Source: Bathymodiolus brooksi
Lineage: Eukaryota; Mollusca; Bivalvia; Mytilida; Modiolidae
Direction of reading: 5' to 3'
Assembly (NCBI GenBank): GCA_963680875.1
Contig: OY804588.1
Span: forward strand, 76,470,829 to 76,534,828
DNA length: 64,000 bases
The notes beneath the pieces were generated by a model that was not told where the DNA came from, made no database searches, and saw only the letters and a list, made by a program, of their open reading frames with translations. Positions 48,331 to 59,790 of the stretch are shown piece by piece. Positions within the stretch are counted from its first letter, which is position 1, and each line of letters begins with the position of its first letter. The position numbers and the translations under genes were made by a program.

Positions 48331-49427
48331 AGTATTTAAATACAGGAACAAAATAGGTAAAACAATATTCAGAACACACGACGTCCTTCCACATAGATAT
48401 GTTGTATACATACACCAACAGATGAGTGTATGTGGACGTGATGTTGACTTAATACGGTTTTTCCGAATCATGTCAATACCGACCACGTTTCGTCTTGTTC
48501 TTGTTTTGACTTCTGAGCAAATCGGAAGGCGACTTCCGGTGTTTACGCTATCACTGTGACAACGTCAGCATATCATAGTCAAAGATGCGGTAGATTATAA
48601 GTAATTGTAATATGGAGACGCCAAGGAAACCGCTGAACAAATACTGGTGTGCGGTACCCCACTATCTGTCTGATCTCAGAAATATATACATAAAGGCAGA
48701 TCGTTTTCCTTTGATGATGCTGACAGCCACAAATAAAGAAAAAAAACAAATTTAATTTTAAGTATTTGTCTCTGCACTGAAGTCTTTGAGACAAATAAAA
48801 TAATTTAATTGATATATGTCTTTTACAGAAAATGTTAAGATTTTTTTATGTTGAAAGTTCGAACGTTCAAACGGCACATATCGATTGGAGTTTTTGTTGT
48901 GTACATTGACACCGGAAGTTCAATTCCGATTAGTCCATCGAAATCACGTGATCTGGCGGACGAAAATAACAAAATTTTGAGGGAATGGAAATGATTCGAA
49001 ACAACCGTATTAAAATAACATCTACAAATGACGAAATGAGGGAAAGTCATATTATAAAACGACAGTTGTATACAGTGAGGGTGAACAATTCCACTAATAT
49101 CAATAAAACTGATACCTTTACATCAAACCATTTAGCACAAATAGACCATGTCATATGGCCTTGTACATCCAGGTCATGTCCATGGAAAGCCACACACATT
49201 CGGTGGGATTATACATATTATTGATATCGTAACATCCATCCTTTGAGTATTCAACGATAATATAGCTATGAACAAGGAATCAAGAATCCTGCGCAGATTC
49301 AGATTGGAGAGGTCCGTGGTTTTTGTTTGTTCGTCCGATTTCTTGTTTGCCCAGTGTTGCCAACTTTTCTAGATTGTCCATTCCTGATTGTCTCTTCGGT
49401 TTTCTCTAACATTTAGGAACATACTTT

Positions 49428-49535
49428 ATCACATACAGTTGCATTGTGTTCATCTAATTATAAGCGGGATTCGAATACACAGTTTCAGTGGTGATAAGCA
49501 CTGATTGCATGAGATCATGACAACGACGGGCCCCT
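49428..49535 (-). repeat. SINE S1 head fragment
   Basis: The tRNA-like end on the minus strand (GGGATTCGAATACACAG, then AGCACTGATTGCATGAG) with little of the body. Confidence 0.6.
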
Positions 49536-49924
49536 AGTTTAATGTAGGTCAAAATGTTACAGGGTTATATTGTTTATGACCATCTACTACTCAACACAAT
49601 TGTACGAATTGTGGTTAATGCATTTTACTTGATCTCACCGAAAGATATTTGCAATATCAGGGACTGATTCTGATGTGGAGTAATAACGATGAGTACGACG
49701 GCATGCACATTATAACATTTCCGATAGAAACAATATCTAACATCAGTTTTAATAGTCTCGACATTCATTATCACTAGCATCACAGCTCTTGCACTCAGAC
49801 TCACTGCTATACTAGCTATAATGTCTGTCTCAACCGTCAGAACTACCGTTATTCTATATGTATAACTATCATTAGTACCAGGAACATATTATTAATATAC
49901 GTAATCCTTATTAATATAATTCAG

Positions 49925-50171
49925 GTGTTCGAATACGATTTTCCTCACCACGTATAAGCATTGCAGGTGTTCGCTTAAGATCATCTAAATATTTGGATCC
50001 AGTTACAATTGCATCATGTAACACCATGGAAACGTATGATCCAGAGTCAGCTAGATGTTTTAATAGATCGTGTAGTAGACCTTCCTGTGGAAATCTACGT
50101 ATAAAACATGGAGTACCGTCATGTAATGGATTTAAAGAGGGCAATACATGTACGGTGTCATGTGACCCAGG
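49925..50171 (+). CDS. Pappalysin-like gene, exon A (pre-CCP segment and CCP1 start)
   Basis: The exon follows acceptor ATATAATTCAG and ends at GTAAGA in phase 2. It encodes SSPRISIAGVRLRSSKYLDP, then CCP1 cysteines in CFNRSCSRPSCGNL and TCTVSCDP. It enters in phase 1, so a preceding exon is required. Confidence 0.85.
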
Positions 50172-53100
50172 GTAAGATATTGGTGTATCATCATTTACAA
50201 TGATAATTGTGTAAGCTAGTCGTAAATATTTGTCAATTTAATCGCTACTAAATGTAAAAGAAAGTGATAAAAAGACATGATTGAAGAAGCGTAAATCAAA
50301 CCTCAATACAAGACCAAAAGGTAAAAAGATTATAGGACATTCTAATATGACGTCCTTCAAACGCTTTGAGTCCAAACACGTGGTAAAAACAATATATACC
50401 TACACCCATTGTAATTTATGACGTCATCGACAATTTATGACGATATTTTACCAATTTTTACATATTAGAATCGAAATAATTCATGGAAGCCATATGTATA
50501 TATTGTTTTTACCAGGGTAGGCCTTTATGTCAACTTTTTACCCCTCGCTTTTGCTCGGGGTAAAACTTTGCAACATAACGGCCTACCCGTAGTTAAAACA
50601 ATATATACATATGGCTTCCATGAATTGTTTCTTAAACGATAGTCAACAAAGCACTACACAAAAAAAAACCAAAATATTTTCTTTGGAAACTACTCAGTGA
50701 ACATATTTGAACAAATTCTTTGATCTCTAGAACTTGACAACATCAATATCGTCGTCGTAGTCCTATTTTATCGGTCAATCTGGAGTAACAATGTGCAGAA
50801 GGATCTACATTATTATTTGTCAATTGGAAATAACAACTCACGAAAAAGTTTTCGAATGATATGGGTTTAGAATATAAACTAATTAATTATATAATATCCA
50901 GAAATGCATATAAGTTTTGCTAAAAACCAAGAACATCCAATTTTCCAGTCACATAGAATTGTTACGATATCAATTTATATGACAGCACAAAGTATGTGAA
51001 TATAAACGGTTTCATATGTATGAATATAAACGTAGATATCAAATTTAGTGCGCACGACGCGTTTCTGGAATAACCTTCATCAGGTACGTTCAAAATCTAA
51101 AGATTGGAAAGCCAAATAATTTAACGCTTTGGGAGCAATAAAACCAAAGTGCCTAAGCTTCATGTTGAAATGTATCTGCAAATTTACAACACAATATAAG
51201 TTTCAACATTCATTAAGTAAATGTGGCTAATAAATCATATTCTGTTTTCGTTAGTTACCAACTGAATAGTTCGGTCAATGAATTTATATTTGTTGATTTT
51301 AGTCATATTATGTTTTCACTAGATACCAACTGGATAGTTCGATCAACGAATTTATATGTGTCGGTGGGTCATGGCAGAGTTATCGTCCTTTATCTTGTAT
51401 CCCGGTGGACTGTGGCGAGCCGTATATACCGTATGCCAGTGTATCGTGTCCTGATGGCTTTCAGCTTGGGAATAAATGTATATTCAACTGCAAATCACCT
51501 GCAAAGTTGAAAGGTAAGAAACTTCAACATCTACATAGTTGTGTACGAAATGTTTGATGTTACTAAAGGGTTAATCAGAAGACGTAAATTGAAGAAGGAC
51601 ATACAATGCAATGGCCAAACGAAAAAGGGCAAAAGAACAAACAATGATCTACCCAACACTTCACAGAAAACAAAGCACGGGTCAAAGCGAACTTCACTAA
51701 AAACCTGGGGTAAACTCGGGTGGTCAGGGATGGATAGGTTTTCGGAAATGAAAAATAAAATACAAAAACAAAATCGGAACATCCTTAAAATACAGTCAAA
51801 ATCGATACCCCGAAAGCACATATATAAAACAGCTTAATCTCATGGCTTAGGGTGGGAACTTTATTGAAATATCTATAGGCGAGATTAAAATAATTTAATG
51901 GGCCCAAGCACCCCCCACTATTACTGACATGATTCGGTCATGCAAGTGTTGTCCTCATGTGAGAAACATGTTGATAAAGTAAACACATAACCTAATAGCT
52001 TCAATCACAATCACAATCATGTGTGACCGACCTGTGTGAGTAATAGTTTTAAATATTATCTTTATCAAAGTAGTGTATGATGTTTCTGTATGGGACTAGA
52101 TTTGCCTTGTTTAAAGGGGCAATAAATGACATATTTTATATACCACGAAATGTTTGAATACTTAAAATGCGTATTCAGAAGCCATCAATCGAAAGAGACA
52201 GACAATGCATAGACCAAAAGAAAAAGACATAAAGACAAATAAATAATATAGAGAGTATTAAACAGAAAACTAAATATCGAGCAACACGAACTCCACTAAA
52301 ACCGATGATGAACGCCAGTGCTCTACTAGTAGCATTCGTTGTGTTACTCTCATTACATAATCGGTGACAAGTTTTAAATGATGTGAAAATCACCGGAATA
52401 CGATTACGACAAACGGAACATATTCGTGATCTATGACACAGATAAACTAAGATTGTCTGTCAACAAATTGCCATAGCTATTTTCATATCTAATATAAAAT
52501 ATATGGTCCTGGTTTCGGTTTCTGTGTATGTGTGCTGATTTATCAATATATGATGATTGCTTACCAATATACATTTATACATTTCCCAGGTGACGTGTCT
52601 ACAATCCAGTGTGATGCTGACGGAACCTGGTCATTACCGAATGGTTTCTGTCAAATACATTGTAAAGCACCATCTACAACGTTAAGTTCAAGGCTAATGA
52701 CAAAGAATTGTAAACGAGGCTATCATCCTCTTGGTAAAATATGCAAATTTAAATGTGAGAAAGAGTTCAAAGTTCAAGGTAAAAGTAGAATTAGGTAAGT
52801 TTGATGTTTGTTCTGGAGGTTATGACGTGTTAACAACATCGCCATTAATCTTTAACTGCATCACTGATTTTAGAGTAAGCTTAACTTGTGACTCGTGTGA
52901 TAAAGAGTATATTCAGTATGCGTTGGTGTTCTTCGCTTTAGTTTTGTTAGAGTTCTATGTAGTCTGCGCTTCAGATTATATGTTCAACCTATTCAGATCA
53001 TTAAGCATCCTAGTGACATTTATTTTGTGATAGATCAATATCAAATGATTATGCAAGAATACAAAATATATATATACTTGTCATGAATAATCATAGAATA

Positions 53101-56100
53101 TATCTGAAGCATATATTATTACTGTGTAATAATTGTCATAATAAGTCATGTACTTCGTCTCTATGCGCGTCTATGTTTTAAGGGTACTCTAGTTGTGCCC
53201 AGCTGTACCACCTAGTCTATAACAGTTTGATGCTCAAAAGGAAGCTTAGCAATCGACAATGCAAACAACCACAACAATACGAGCCATGATTGTGATTATC
53301 ATCTTACTCCAAAACTCAGGAAGGTAAACGACAGAAGACGATAGAAATCAATGGCCTTGGCAGGCACGACACTCTGTCGGTGTGAAAAGGTCAATGTAAT
53401 CCCAACTGGCTGTTCTTTCAAGAGATGAAATTTAACTTTAAATACATATTGCCTTCATGTTAGCTATTGAAGCGTATGGTAGTTGGATGTACAACTACAT
53501 GTGCAATTAGTGCCTATCACAACTAAAGTTGTGAGTTCGAGCGAACCCCGTTAATACGAGGTGTACATTATATCATAAGGTTGTCAGTGACTTGCGACAG
53601 GTACTCCAGTTTCCCCCACCAATAAAACTAACCACCACGATATAACTAAAATATCGTTGAAAGTGGCGCTAAGCACCATACACCAACAACCGAATGAAAT
53701 ATGTATGCATTCATTAATGATATAATAATTACAGGAAAATATACAAGCTTGAATGTGGAGAAGATGGAACATGGAAGGGAGATAACTGTGTATCAATAAC
53801 ATGTCCGTCACCTGACATAGTATTTAAAGGTTTATACCGCTGTTCTGACCTATATAATGCTGGTAGTACCTGTACTATGATGTGTCCTGATAATTCAGTA
53901 GGTCTCTATGCATATGTTTAATTTAAATATTGTTACTAATGAATACTGTTACGAATCGGTGGTGTAATGGTTTTCATGCTCGACTTGAATGAGTTGTATC
54001 ATGGGTTTGAGCCCCGATCAGGACAACCAATGACTATTACATTGGTATTTAATGCTTCTCCGATATACAGGCAGCCCTAAGGAGTAAGAGCAATGATGGG
54101 TTGGCTCGGAATTGGGATAATGTGAGCGACATGTCTACCCGCGGACTGTTGGTTTAGTGAGCTACCGCTAAATAAATTAAGCGTGTTGGTCTAGTACAAA
54201 GTGGACAGTATGATTAATACATCGACATGTATCTTGTTCTACCTTAAAATAGCTAAAAAGTGCTTCATTTGGCGTTAAGCAACAATCACTCACTCAGTCA
54301 CGTATATCGTAGAAACGTAGCGACCATTACACACTAATCATTCGTTTGTCATATTATAGTTTAAAACAAAAGTTGTTGGATTCATTTTATGATGTTTGTT
54401 TGGAAACTATTAAGTGTTGTATCTGTTAATGAGGTAGAGTGTAACGGCAGGTATGACGGCCGAGACAAATATTGTCCGTAGTTTAGCAGCGAGTTCGATA
54501 GAAAGAGCTGTGCTACTATGTTAATGCACGTCGAGAACTTTAAAACTGACGTTATTGTTTTTATCCATAACGTCATAATGTGCTTTACATCACACAGACT
54601 AAAAATGTTCAGTGTTGCAGCTAGTCAGGTGGTTGATATAAACAATATCGCTTAATAATTACAAATGAAGAATGTTCAAATTAAAGACACATTTTTTTCC
54701 TATTCATGAAGTGTTTTACCGGTTGGTTAAATTTTCATGATACATTTGTATTTTTAATTACCATGTTGGTAGAATTTTTGCATGTTAATTCCCACTAGAC
54801 GGCCATTAAAGACGGAAATTAACAACGTATTGGACCAAAATACATTGGACGTTTAAGTACTAGGAGAAATAGATTCTTAAAGATCGAGCCTTAAAACATT
54901 AAAATCCTGGAGAAATATCATATTCCACTGGCAGCAGAAGGAGAATATGTTTCTTCTATGACCAATATATCAATTAAAAAAAAGTTTTAAGAAGAGTTTG
55001 AAGATACCAAAGTTTAACCAATTTACGAAAGTTTAACCAACTGATTAAACATATTACGAAAGCTTAACCAACTGATTAAGCATATTACGAAAGCTTAACC
55101 AACTGATTAAACATATTACGAAATGTTAACCAACTGATTAAACATATTAGGAAAGTTTAACCAACTGATTAAAAATGCTAAGACTCATAGGAAGAGCCTT
55201 ATTACACATTTATTATTCAGATGAAACAAGTAATAACATGTAGGACAGATGGAACATGGGACAAACATTTCAGTATTTGTTCATCAGCAGTTAATGGCGT
55301 ATGTCCAGAAGTACGTGATAATAGAAATGTCAAGTTTGAGTGCAATGGACACAACGTTGGTAAGTAAAACTTCTAAAGAAAGTATATATGTTAACTCTGC
55401 CACTCGAAACTTATTCACAAGAACAAATAAAATGTATGTAAATTCGAACCTCTATTCTTGTTAATTCAACGTTTTGATTAAGAAGAGTTTGAAGATACCA
55501 AAGGGGTTATTAAAATCCGCAAATTGAAGATTAGACAACATAATGGTCAACGAAAAAGGACAAACAACTATCTGCAAACAGTGGTCGTTAGCAGCAATAC
55601 GTAATTTCTAATCATTAAATAAACACACACAATCTATTAACTTACTATTATAGATAATTCGTGGATGGTTTAGAATTAATCAATCAAGTGGCTTCGACGA
55701 ATATAACATTTAAAAATAGGATCTTATGGTAATAAAAACGTAGATATCAAATTTAGTGCCACGAGGCGTTTCTGGAATAACCTTCATTCGATATATTATG
55801 TAATGCCAAAATTATGCCATTGAAGAGCCGGCACATGATGCAAAACCTATGGAATCCGACAAGAAATTCTTATTTTACAAACCAATTAGGGAAACATATA
55901 TTCTCCTTTTTGGTATTATACTTATCTTTGGTTATTAAGAGGGTTTTACAGTATAAAACAGATCACAAAAGTATGGCATGGTTTGACAACTAATTATATT
56001 TCTATGTAATATGTTTTCTGGCTTTACGATTTTGATAGTGTTTGTTTTTTAAGGTAATCAATGTGGAGTTCATTGTTTTTTACCGAACGCTGTACCAACT

Positions 56101-57493
56101 GTAAATGGTCATTCCAATAAAGTCCGTGGACGTCTGGCTAGTATTACTGACCCTGAACAGGATCAGGAGGCAGTGGTAAAAGTCACATGTACCGCACTTT
56201 TAGAATGGACCCCAGACCCCGAAACAATAATATGCAAAGTAGGGTGCAACAAGGTACGAAATGTTAAAAATTATATATGATATTTCTACCGTGGTTTTTG
56301 ACTGTTACGGATTTATTAAATGGTATTGATTACTTGATGTAAGAACAGTTAGAATATTGCCATGATGACGGATTTCTTCTCCCGTTCCTAAAACATATAT
56401 TTCACCAATTCTTGTTGTTTTTCTGTAGGCTTCATGTTAAAATAGCCAATACATCGATGTGCACACTTATGCACACAGTCACCCACAGCGAGTAGTTAAA
56501 ACTAATTGGATCTAAACAAATTTGAAGATATCAAAGGGGTAATCAGCAACCGTAAATGGAAGGACAGACAATACAATGACAAAAAGAAAATAAAACAAAA
56601 GGAGAAATAAATATCTACAACATGATACATAGAAAACTAAAGATCGAGCAACAGGAACACCAGTGAAAACCGGGGGTGAATTCAGGTGAACCGTAAGGAT
56701 AAACAGATCCTGGTCCACTATTGGCACCCATTGTGTAACCCCTGTGTAGTCTCTTAAAGATGTTGTTTATTTTATGAGACATATGGAGACTATGAAATCA
56801 GGACAAACTTATACCGGCCTTTTAATTCCATTTACAAGGAAATGTTTACGAATCCAAGTGGGTAATCAATGGCAGAAAATCTGGAAGGGAAACATAGAAG
56901 AAAGAAAAAAAACCAAGAAAAATCAATCGTCTAGAAATAAACTACCCCATGGAAAACTAAAGATTGAGTAACATGAACGCCACAAACGCAGACGCTCTGA
57001 TGGTAGACTGCTCCTATGAACGACAACAGACAAACAAACAAAAATGTGAAAACTTTATCACACGTTAAAACACATAGAACAATAAATCACATTTTATGAC
57101 AACAAATAACTTTTTAAGACAACAAATCACATTGTTGACAATCATACCTTGATTTACAGGTATTTCTTGTTGACATACTTAATACATTTATCTAAATTAT
57201 CTTCATAGGACTACATTGAAGACGGACTTTGTCAGGCCGAATACAATACCAGAGAGTGCTCATGGGATGGAGGAGATTGCTGTGAGTCCACGGTATTTGG
57301 TGGAATGGTCTTATCAATACCACACACATGTGGTAAACCGTGTAGTTGTATAAATCCAATAGCAAAAGAGAATCAGAAAACAAAACGTAAAGTGAAATCT
57401 AACAGGAACAAATCAAGAGCTAAATATAGACATCTGGCTCTAAGTAGATACACCTTCATGAATTCACGGCCATATTTTAGAAGAGGCTTGTGA
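49925..57493 (+). CDS. Pappalysin (PAPP-A)-like metalloprotease, C-terminal part
   Basis: Seven exons (49925-50171, 51323-51513, 52590-52794, 53735-53897, 55221-55359, 56054-56253, 57209-57493) join in phase with GT-AG junctions into about 475 residues. The first ~45 residues (FSSPRISIAGVRLRS, then YLDPVTIASC) match the segment preceding the sushi domains of PAPP-A. Five CCP/sushi-type modules follow, with paired cysteines and DGTW motifs. A Lin-12/Notch repeat (ECSWDGGDCCEST) and a CxC segment come next, as at the PAPP-A C-terminus. A basic tail of ~40 residues is added. In vertebrates PAPP-A is secreted, cleaves IGF-binding proteins and binds cell surfaces through its CCP modules. The laminin-G-like and metzincin catalytic domains are not encoded here; no upstream exon was found in the window. 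Confidence 0.88.
50473..50631. mobile_element. Foldback element in pappalysin intron, 159 bp
   Basis: GAAATAATTCATGGAAGCCA pairs with TGGCTTCCATGAATTGTTTC, and GTAGGCC / GGCCTAC and CCCCTCG / CGGGG pair near the centre. It lies in the intron between exons A and B. Confidence 0.85.
51025..51165 (+). repeat. Dispersed repeat R3, copy 1
   Basis: AACGTAGATATCAAATTTAG, then ACGCGTTTCTGGAATAACCT and TTCATCAGGTACG. It ends with TTTGGGAGCAATAAAACCAA. Relatives at 55733-55800 and 58935-59075. I associate the block with mussel repeats. Confidence 0.6.
51323..51513 (+). CDS. Pappalysin-like gene, exon B (end of CCP1, start of CCP2)
   Basis: Entry at ATGTTTTCACTAG restores GYQLDSSINEFICVGGSWQS in frame with exon A; the exon then reads IPVDCGEPYIPYASVSCPDG and ends SPAKLKG at GTAAGA. 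A partial duplicate of the acceptor and first 40 bp lies just upstream, at about 51253. Confidence 0.85.
51548..51730 (+). repeat. Dispersed repeat R2 in pappalysin intron
   Basis: From GTTACTAAAGGGTTAATCAG to TGGGGTAAACTCGGGTGGTC. It explains both opposed ~97-codon frames at 51531-51837. Confidence 0.6.
52150..52335 (+). repeat. Dispersed repeat R2 in pappalysin intron
   Basis: AAGCCATCAATCGAAAGAGA, AAAACTAAATATCGAGCAAC and ACCGATGATGAACGCCAGTG mark the family. It accounts for the minus-strand frame at 52175-52393. Confidence 0.6.
52590..52794 (+). CDS. Pappalysin-like gene, exon C (CCP2 end, CCP3 start)
   Basis: After acceptor TTCCCAG the exon reads DVSTIQCDADGTWSLPNGFC, then a CCP start with KNCKRGYHPLGKICKFKCEK. 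The in-phase donor is GTAAGT at 52795; an earlier GTAAAA at 52779 would leave the next exon out of frame. Confidence 0.85.
53464..53692 (+). repeat. SINE S1, full-length plus-strand copy
   Basis: Head TATGGTAGTTGGATGTACAA, B-box region GTGAGTTCGAGCGAACCCCG, then the body and GTGGCGCTAAGCACCATA at the 3' end. It ends ~40 bp before exon D's acceptor. The minus-strand frame at 53584-53811 is spurious. Confidence 0.8.
53735..53897 (+). CDS. Pappalysin-like gene, exon D (CCP3 end, CCP4 start)
   Basis: Begins after TAATAATTACAG and reads KIYKLECGEDGTWKGDNCVS, then SDLYNAGSTCTMMCPDNS, leaving in phase 0 at GTAGGT. Confidence 0.83.
53946..54300 (+). repeat. tRNA-derived SINE S2, copy 2
   Basis: The head has A-box-like GGTGGTGTAATGG and B-box-like GGGTTTGAGCCCC. 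The body includes GACATGTCTACCCGCGGACT and the tail TTTGGCGTTAAGCAACAATC followed by CTCACTCAG. This copy is more complete than the one at 13225. Confidence 0.75.
55012..55172 (+). repeat. 31-bp minisatellite, ~5 units
   Basis: Units read TTAACCAACTGATTAAACAT ATTACGAAAGC with small variants. The array ends ~50 bp before exon E. Confidence 0.9.
55221..55359 (+). CDS. Pappalysin-like gene, exon E (CCP4 end, CCP5 start)
   Basis: After TTATTATTCAG the exon reads MKQVITCRTDGTWDKHFSIC, then VCPEVRDNRNVKFECNGHNV. It leaves in phase 1 at GTAAGT. Confidence 0.83.
55478..55590 (+). repeat. Dispersed repeat R2, truncated
   Basis: GATACCAAAGGGGTTATTAA, then a CAACATAATGGTCAACG block. Lies in the intron after exon E. 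Confidence 0.55.
55733..55800 (+). repeat. Dispersed repeat R3, short copy
   Basis: AAAACGTAGATATCAAATTT, then GGCGTTTCTGGAATAACCTT. Only the first half of the family is present. Confidence 0.6.
56054..56253 (+). CDS. Pappalysin-like gene, exon F (CCP5)
   Basis: After acceptor TTTTTTAAG the exon reads GNQCGVHCFLPNAVPTVNGH, then KVTCTALLEWTPDPETIICK VGCNK. The W-x-P-D-P segment before the last cysteines is a PAPP-A feature. It leaves in phase 0. Confidence 0.85.
56517..57010 (+). repeat. Dispersed repeat R2, two adjacent copies
   Basis: The first copy is about 56517-56745 (AAGATATCAAAGGGGTAATC to CAGATCCTGGTCCAC), the second about 56835-57010 (diverged, with AAACTAAAGATTGAGTAACA and CTGATGGTAGACTGCTCC). 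Both lie in the intron before the terminal exon. Confidence 0.55.
57209..57493 (+). CDS. Pappalysin-like gene, terminal exon (LNR module and basic tail)
   Basis: After TTCATAG the exon reads DYIEDGLCQAEYNTRECSWD, GGDCCESTVFGG, then HTCGKPCSCINPIAKENQ. The cysteine and DGGDCC pattern is a Lin-12/Notch repeat in the same place as the third one of PAPP-A. A lysine- and arginine-rich tail follows to TGA at 57491-57493. Confidence 0.9.
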   Translation, partial: DYIEDGLCQAEYNTRECSWDGGDCCESTVFGGMVLSIPHTCGKPCSCINPIAKENQKTKRKVKSNRNKSRAKYRHLALSRYTFMNSRPYFRRGL

Positions 57494-57740
57494 CACTGAT
57501 TATAGCCATAACCAAGGGATTGTAAAGTGTGAATATAAAGTTACTTCAGCCTCTGGATGCTTTGTAATGTAATTCTATGAATGATTCTGGATATGACTTT
57601 TATAGAACGGATCTGTAATTATGAAGGGAGACGTCATGAGCAAGGATATCTTCTGATCAGGTCAACATGATACAATTCTAGTCTAGAGTAAAAATGTGGC
57701 ATTTGGACAAAAACATGACAAAGATCACCTATGGCTTTTC

Positions 57741-57746
57741 AATAAA
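57741..57746 (+). other. Candidate polyadenylation signal of the pappalysin-like gene
   Basis: AATAAA lies ~250 bp after the stop codon. Confidence 0.45.
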
Positions 57747-57879
57747 TTATTTTAAAACATTTGATATTCATTTTGTTTAAGTTAATAGATTACATATATT
57801 TTGTCTAGATAGATCAATATTGTTGATTTTATCTCAATATTTACCAGTATGTAAAGATGACACACTTTACAAAATTGTT

Positions 57880-58300
57880 GAAAATACCAAAAAGATAATC
57901 AAAAGCCATAAATCAAAGACTTACAACAGACAATTATATGTCCAAAGAAATAAACAATGATCTGGGTTCTTTGTTGTGGTTTCCGCATGTAAACGATGTT
58001 CGGTTCGTCTTTGCTTCCTATTTCTTGCGTTATTTGTGTTTGTTTGCTCATAGCGGTGTTTTTGGTTCGTTTTTTTCGTCTTGTGTTGCCAGTTTCTGGA
58101 TTTTCCTTTTTTCATTACCCCTTCAACATTCTCTAGCGTCTACAATACATCACACAGAAAAAAAAAGATCGAAGGAACATGAACCCCACTAAAACCTTGG
58201 GTGATTTCAACTGCTTCGGATGGGTAAGTATAGTTTCTGTTCTACCAGTGACACCCATCGTGTTCCACGTAAACGACATGAACATCATCTGATATTAAAC
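57880..58300 (+). repeat. Dispersed repeat R2 with internal inverted segment
   Basis: Forward R2 start (ATACCAAAAAGATAATCAAA) and end (AACCCCACTAAAACCTTGGG, then GTTTCTGTTCTACCA) enclose a T- and G-rich block at about 57970-58130 that resembles reverse R2. This suggests insertion of one copy into another. The opposed frames here are spurious. Confidence 0.5.
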
Positions 58301-58559
58301 GGAAGTCTAATAGATCCGAGAACTTGGAACTACATTATCATATGATTATATCGAAAAACGTAATTGTATATTGTGCCAAGCCCTTCTTATAGTTGGGTGC
58401 GTGTGATATATATATATATATTGTCAATGGCGCTCTTTTTATATTAAGCAATTTAATCATCGTTATTATTCATCACCAATACTTCTTGATGTTTCAATGA
58501 ATTACCTTCTAATATGCATACAGAAGTCACTGTATATGCATCAAATTCGCATGAAATTG

Positions 58560-58890
58560 TAAGCGTTAGAAAGAAACCAAAAGAGCAATAAAGAATGGAC
58601 AGTCCAGAGACAATAGTAACATTGCGCACGCAAAACACAGAACGAAGACAAACAAAACAAAAATAAAACACAACACAGACAATTAAACACGGACTCTACC
58701 ATAAATTATAGTTGAACCCAGGTACTCGCTGTTGGTAAGAAATTCCTGTATCTTACTCCTTTCCAAACTCAATGTTTTGTACAAGTAAAATCTGACGATA
58801 GCAAAGTTGCAATGTTTTTTTTTTGTTTTTCTTTTGTAATTGTGTTGTCTATCATTCTTTAAGATACGGTTTGTGATTATCACTTTAGTA
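58560..58890. repeat. Dispersed repeat R2 fragments
   Basis: A forward fragment (AAAGAGCAATAAAGAATGGA, about 58560-58690) is followed by a reverse one (TTGTAATTGTGTTGTCTATC to TTTAGTATCTTC, about 58800-58890). Confidence 0.45.
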
Positions 58891-58934
58891 TCTTCATTAA
58901 GTGACCTTTGATACCTATATCGGCTACCTCATTA

Positions 58935-59075
58935 AAAACGTAGATAATGAATTAAGCGTGCTCGACATGTTTCTAGAATAACCTTCATCAGGTGCACTCA
59001 AAGTCGAAAGATTGGAAAACCATATAATGTATTCTTGTTTGGGAGCAATAAAACATAAAGGCCTTTAAAAGGATA
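58935..59075 (+). repeat. Dispersed repeat R3, copy 3
   Basis: AAAACGTAGATAATGAATTA, then ATGTTTCTAGAATAACCTTC and GGGAGCAATAAAACATAAAG. A full-length but diverged relative of 51025-51165. Confidence 0.6.
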
Positions 59076-59221
59076 AAAAAAATATGCGCTGCCTGAGGGA
59101 GGAGAATCATGGTTTTGATAATAATTGCATTATTCAGGAACGATAACTGCTATCTTATATACAATAACAGAAGAGCGGGTATAAAGGGATACTACAAATA
59201 TTGATGAAAATGTATTGTTTG

Positions 59222-59425
59222 TTTGCTTGATGGTGTGTTTAACGCCACTTTCAACAATATTTCAGCTATTTCGTAACGATCAGTTTTATTGGAGGAGGAA
59301 ACTGGAGAACCCAGAGAAAACCACCGACCCTGATCGAGATTCAAACTCATAACTTCAGTGGTAATAGTCAATGATTGCATAGGTAATTGTAAATCCAACT
59401 ACCATACGATTGCGGCCACAAAGCC
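59222..59425 (-). repeat. SINE S1
   Basis: Minus-strand copy with 3' end (GTGTGTTTAACGCCACTTTC on plus), body, and head reaching AACTACCATACGATTGCGGC. Confidence 0.75.
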
Positions 59426-59549
59426 CCCCTGAAAATATATAAAATTTGGGAAGTATTTACCTGCTTATTTACCAGGAAACATTAAAATAAAATGAATTTA
59501 AATTTGTTATTGGTAGTCTTCAGTGTATTTTACCGAACAAAAACAAGAG

Positions 59550-59790
59550 GCCATCATGGTTGTGATCGTATGGTAGTTGGGTTTACCAATACCTGTGCAA
59601 TCAGTGACTATCACCACTTAAGTTGTCAGTTCTAACCCCCTTCATGGCAAGGTGTACTCGATACAACATTATGTGATAAAGTTTGTCATTGACTTGCGAC
59701 ATGTCAGTGTTTTTCTCCAGGTACTCCGGTTTCTTCCACCTATAAAACTGACCGCAACGATGGAACTGAACTATTGTTGAGGCACCATTA
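59550..59790 (+). repeat. SINE S1, full-length
   Basis: Plus-strand copy from TGGTTGTGATCGTATGGTAG through TCTAACCCCCTTCATGGC (damaged B-box) to the body, ending near TATTGTTGAGGCACCA. Confidence 0.75.

Larger units (their letters stand above)
47216..49924. other. Gene-poor stretch between the array and the pappalysin exons
   Basis: No pappalysin exon or other gene could be supported. The 80-codon frame at 47549-47791 has an ATG but no recognisable domain. The frames at 48260-48559 and 48985-49224 lie in or beside dispersed repeats. Just after the array, ATTGCAGGATAAAT (about 47269) is an inverted match to the end of the 33277-33428 element. Confidence 0.5.

Noticed and set aside
48985..49224. 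79-codon frame as a possible upstream pappalysin exon
   Set aside because: The WPC and CPW residues looked promising, but the order does not match the segment expected before exon A and no in-phase donor was found.
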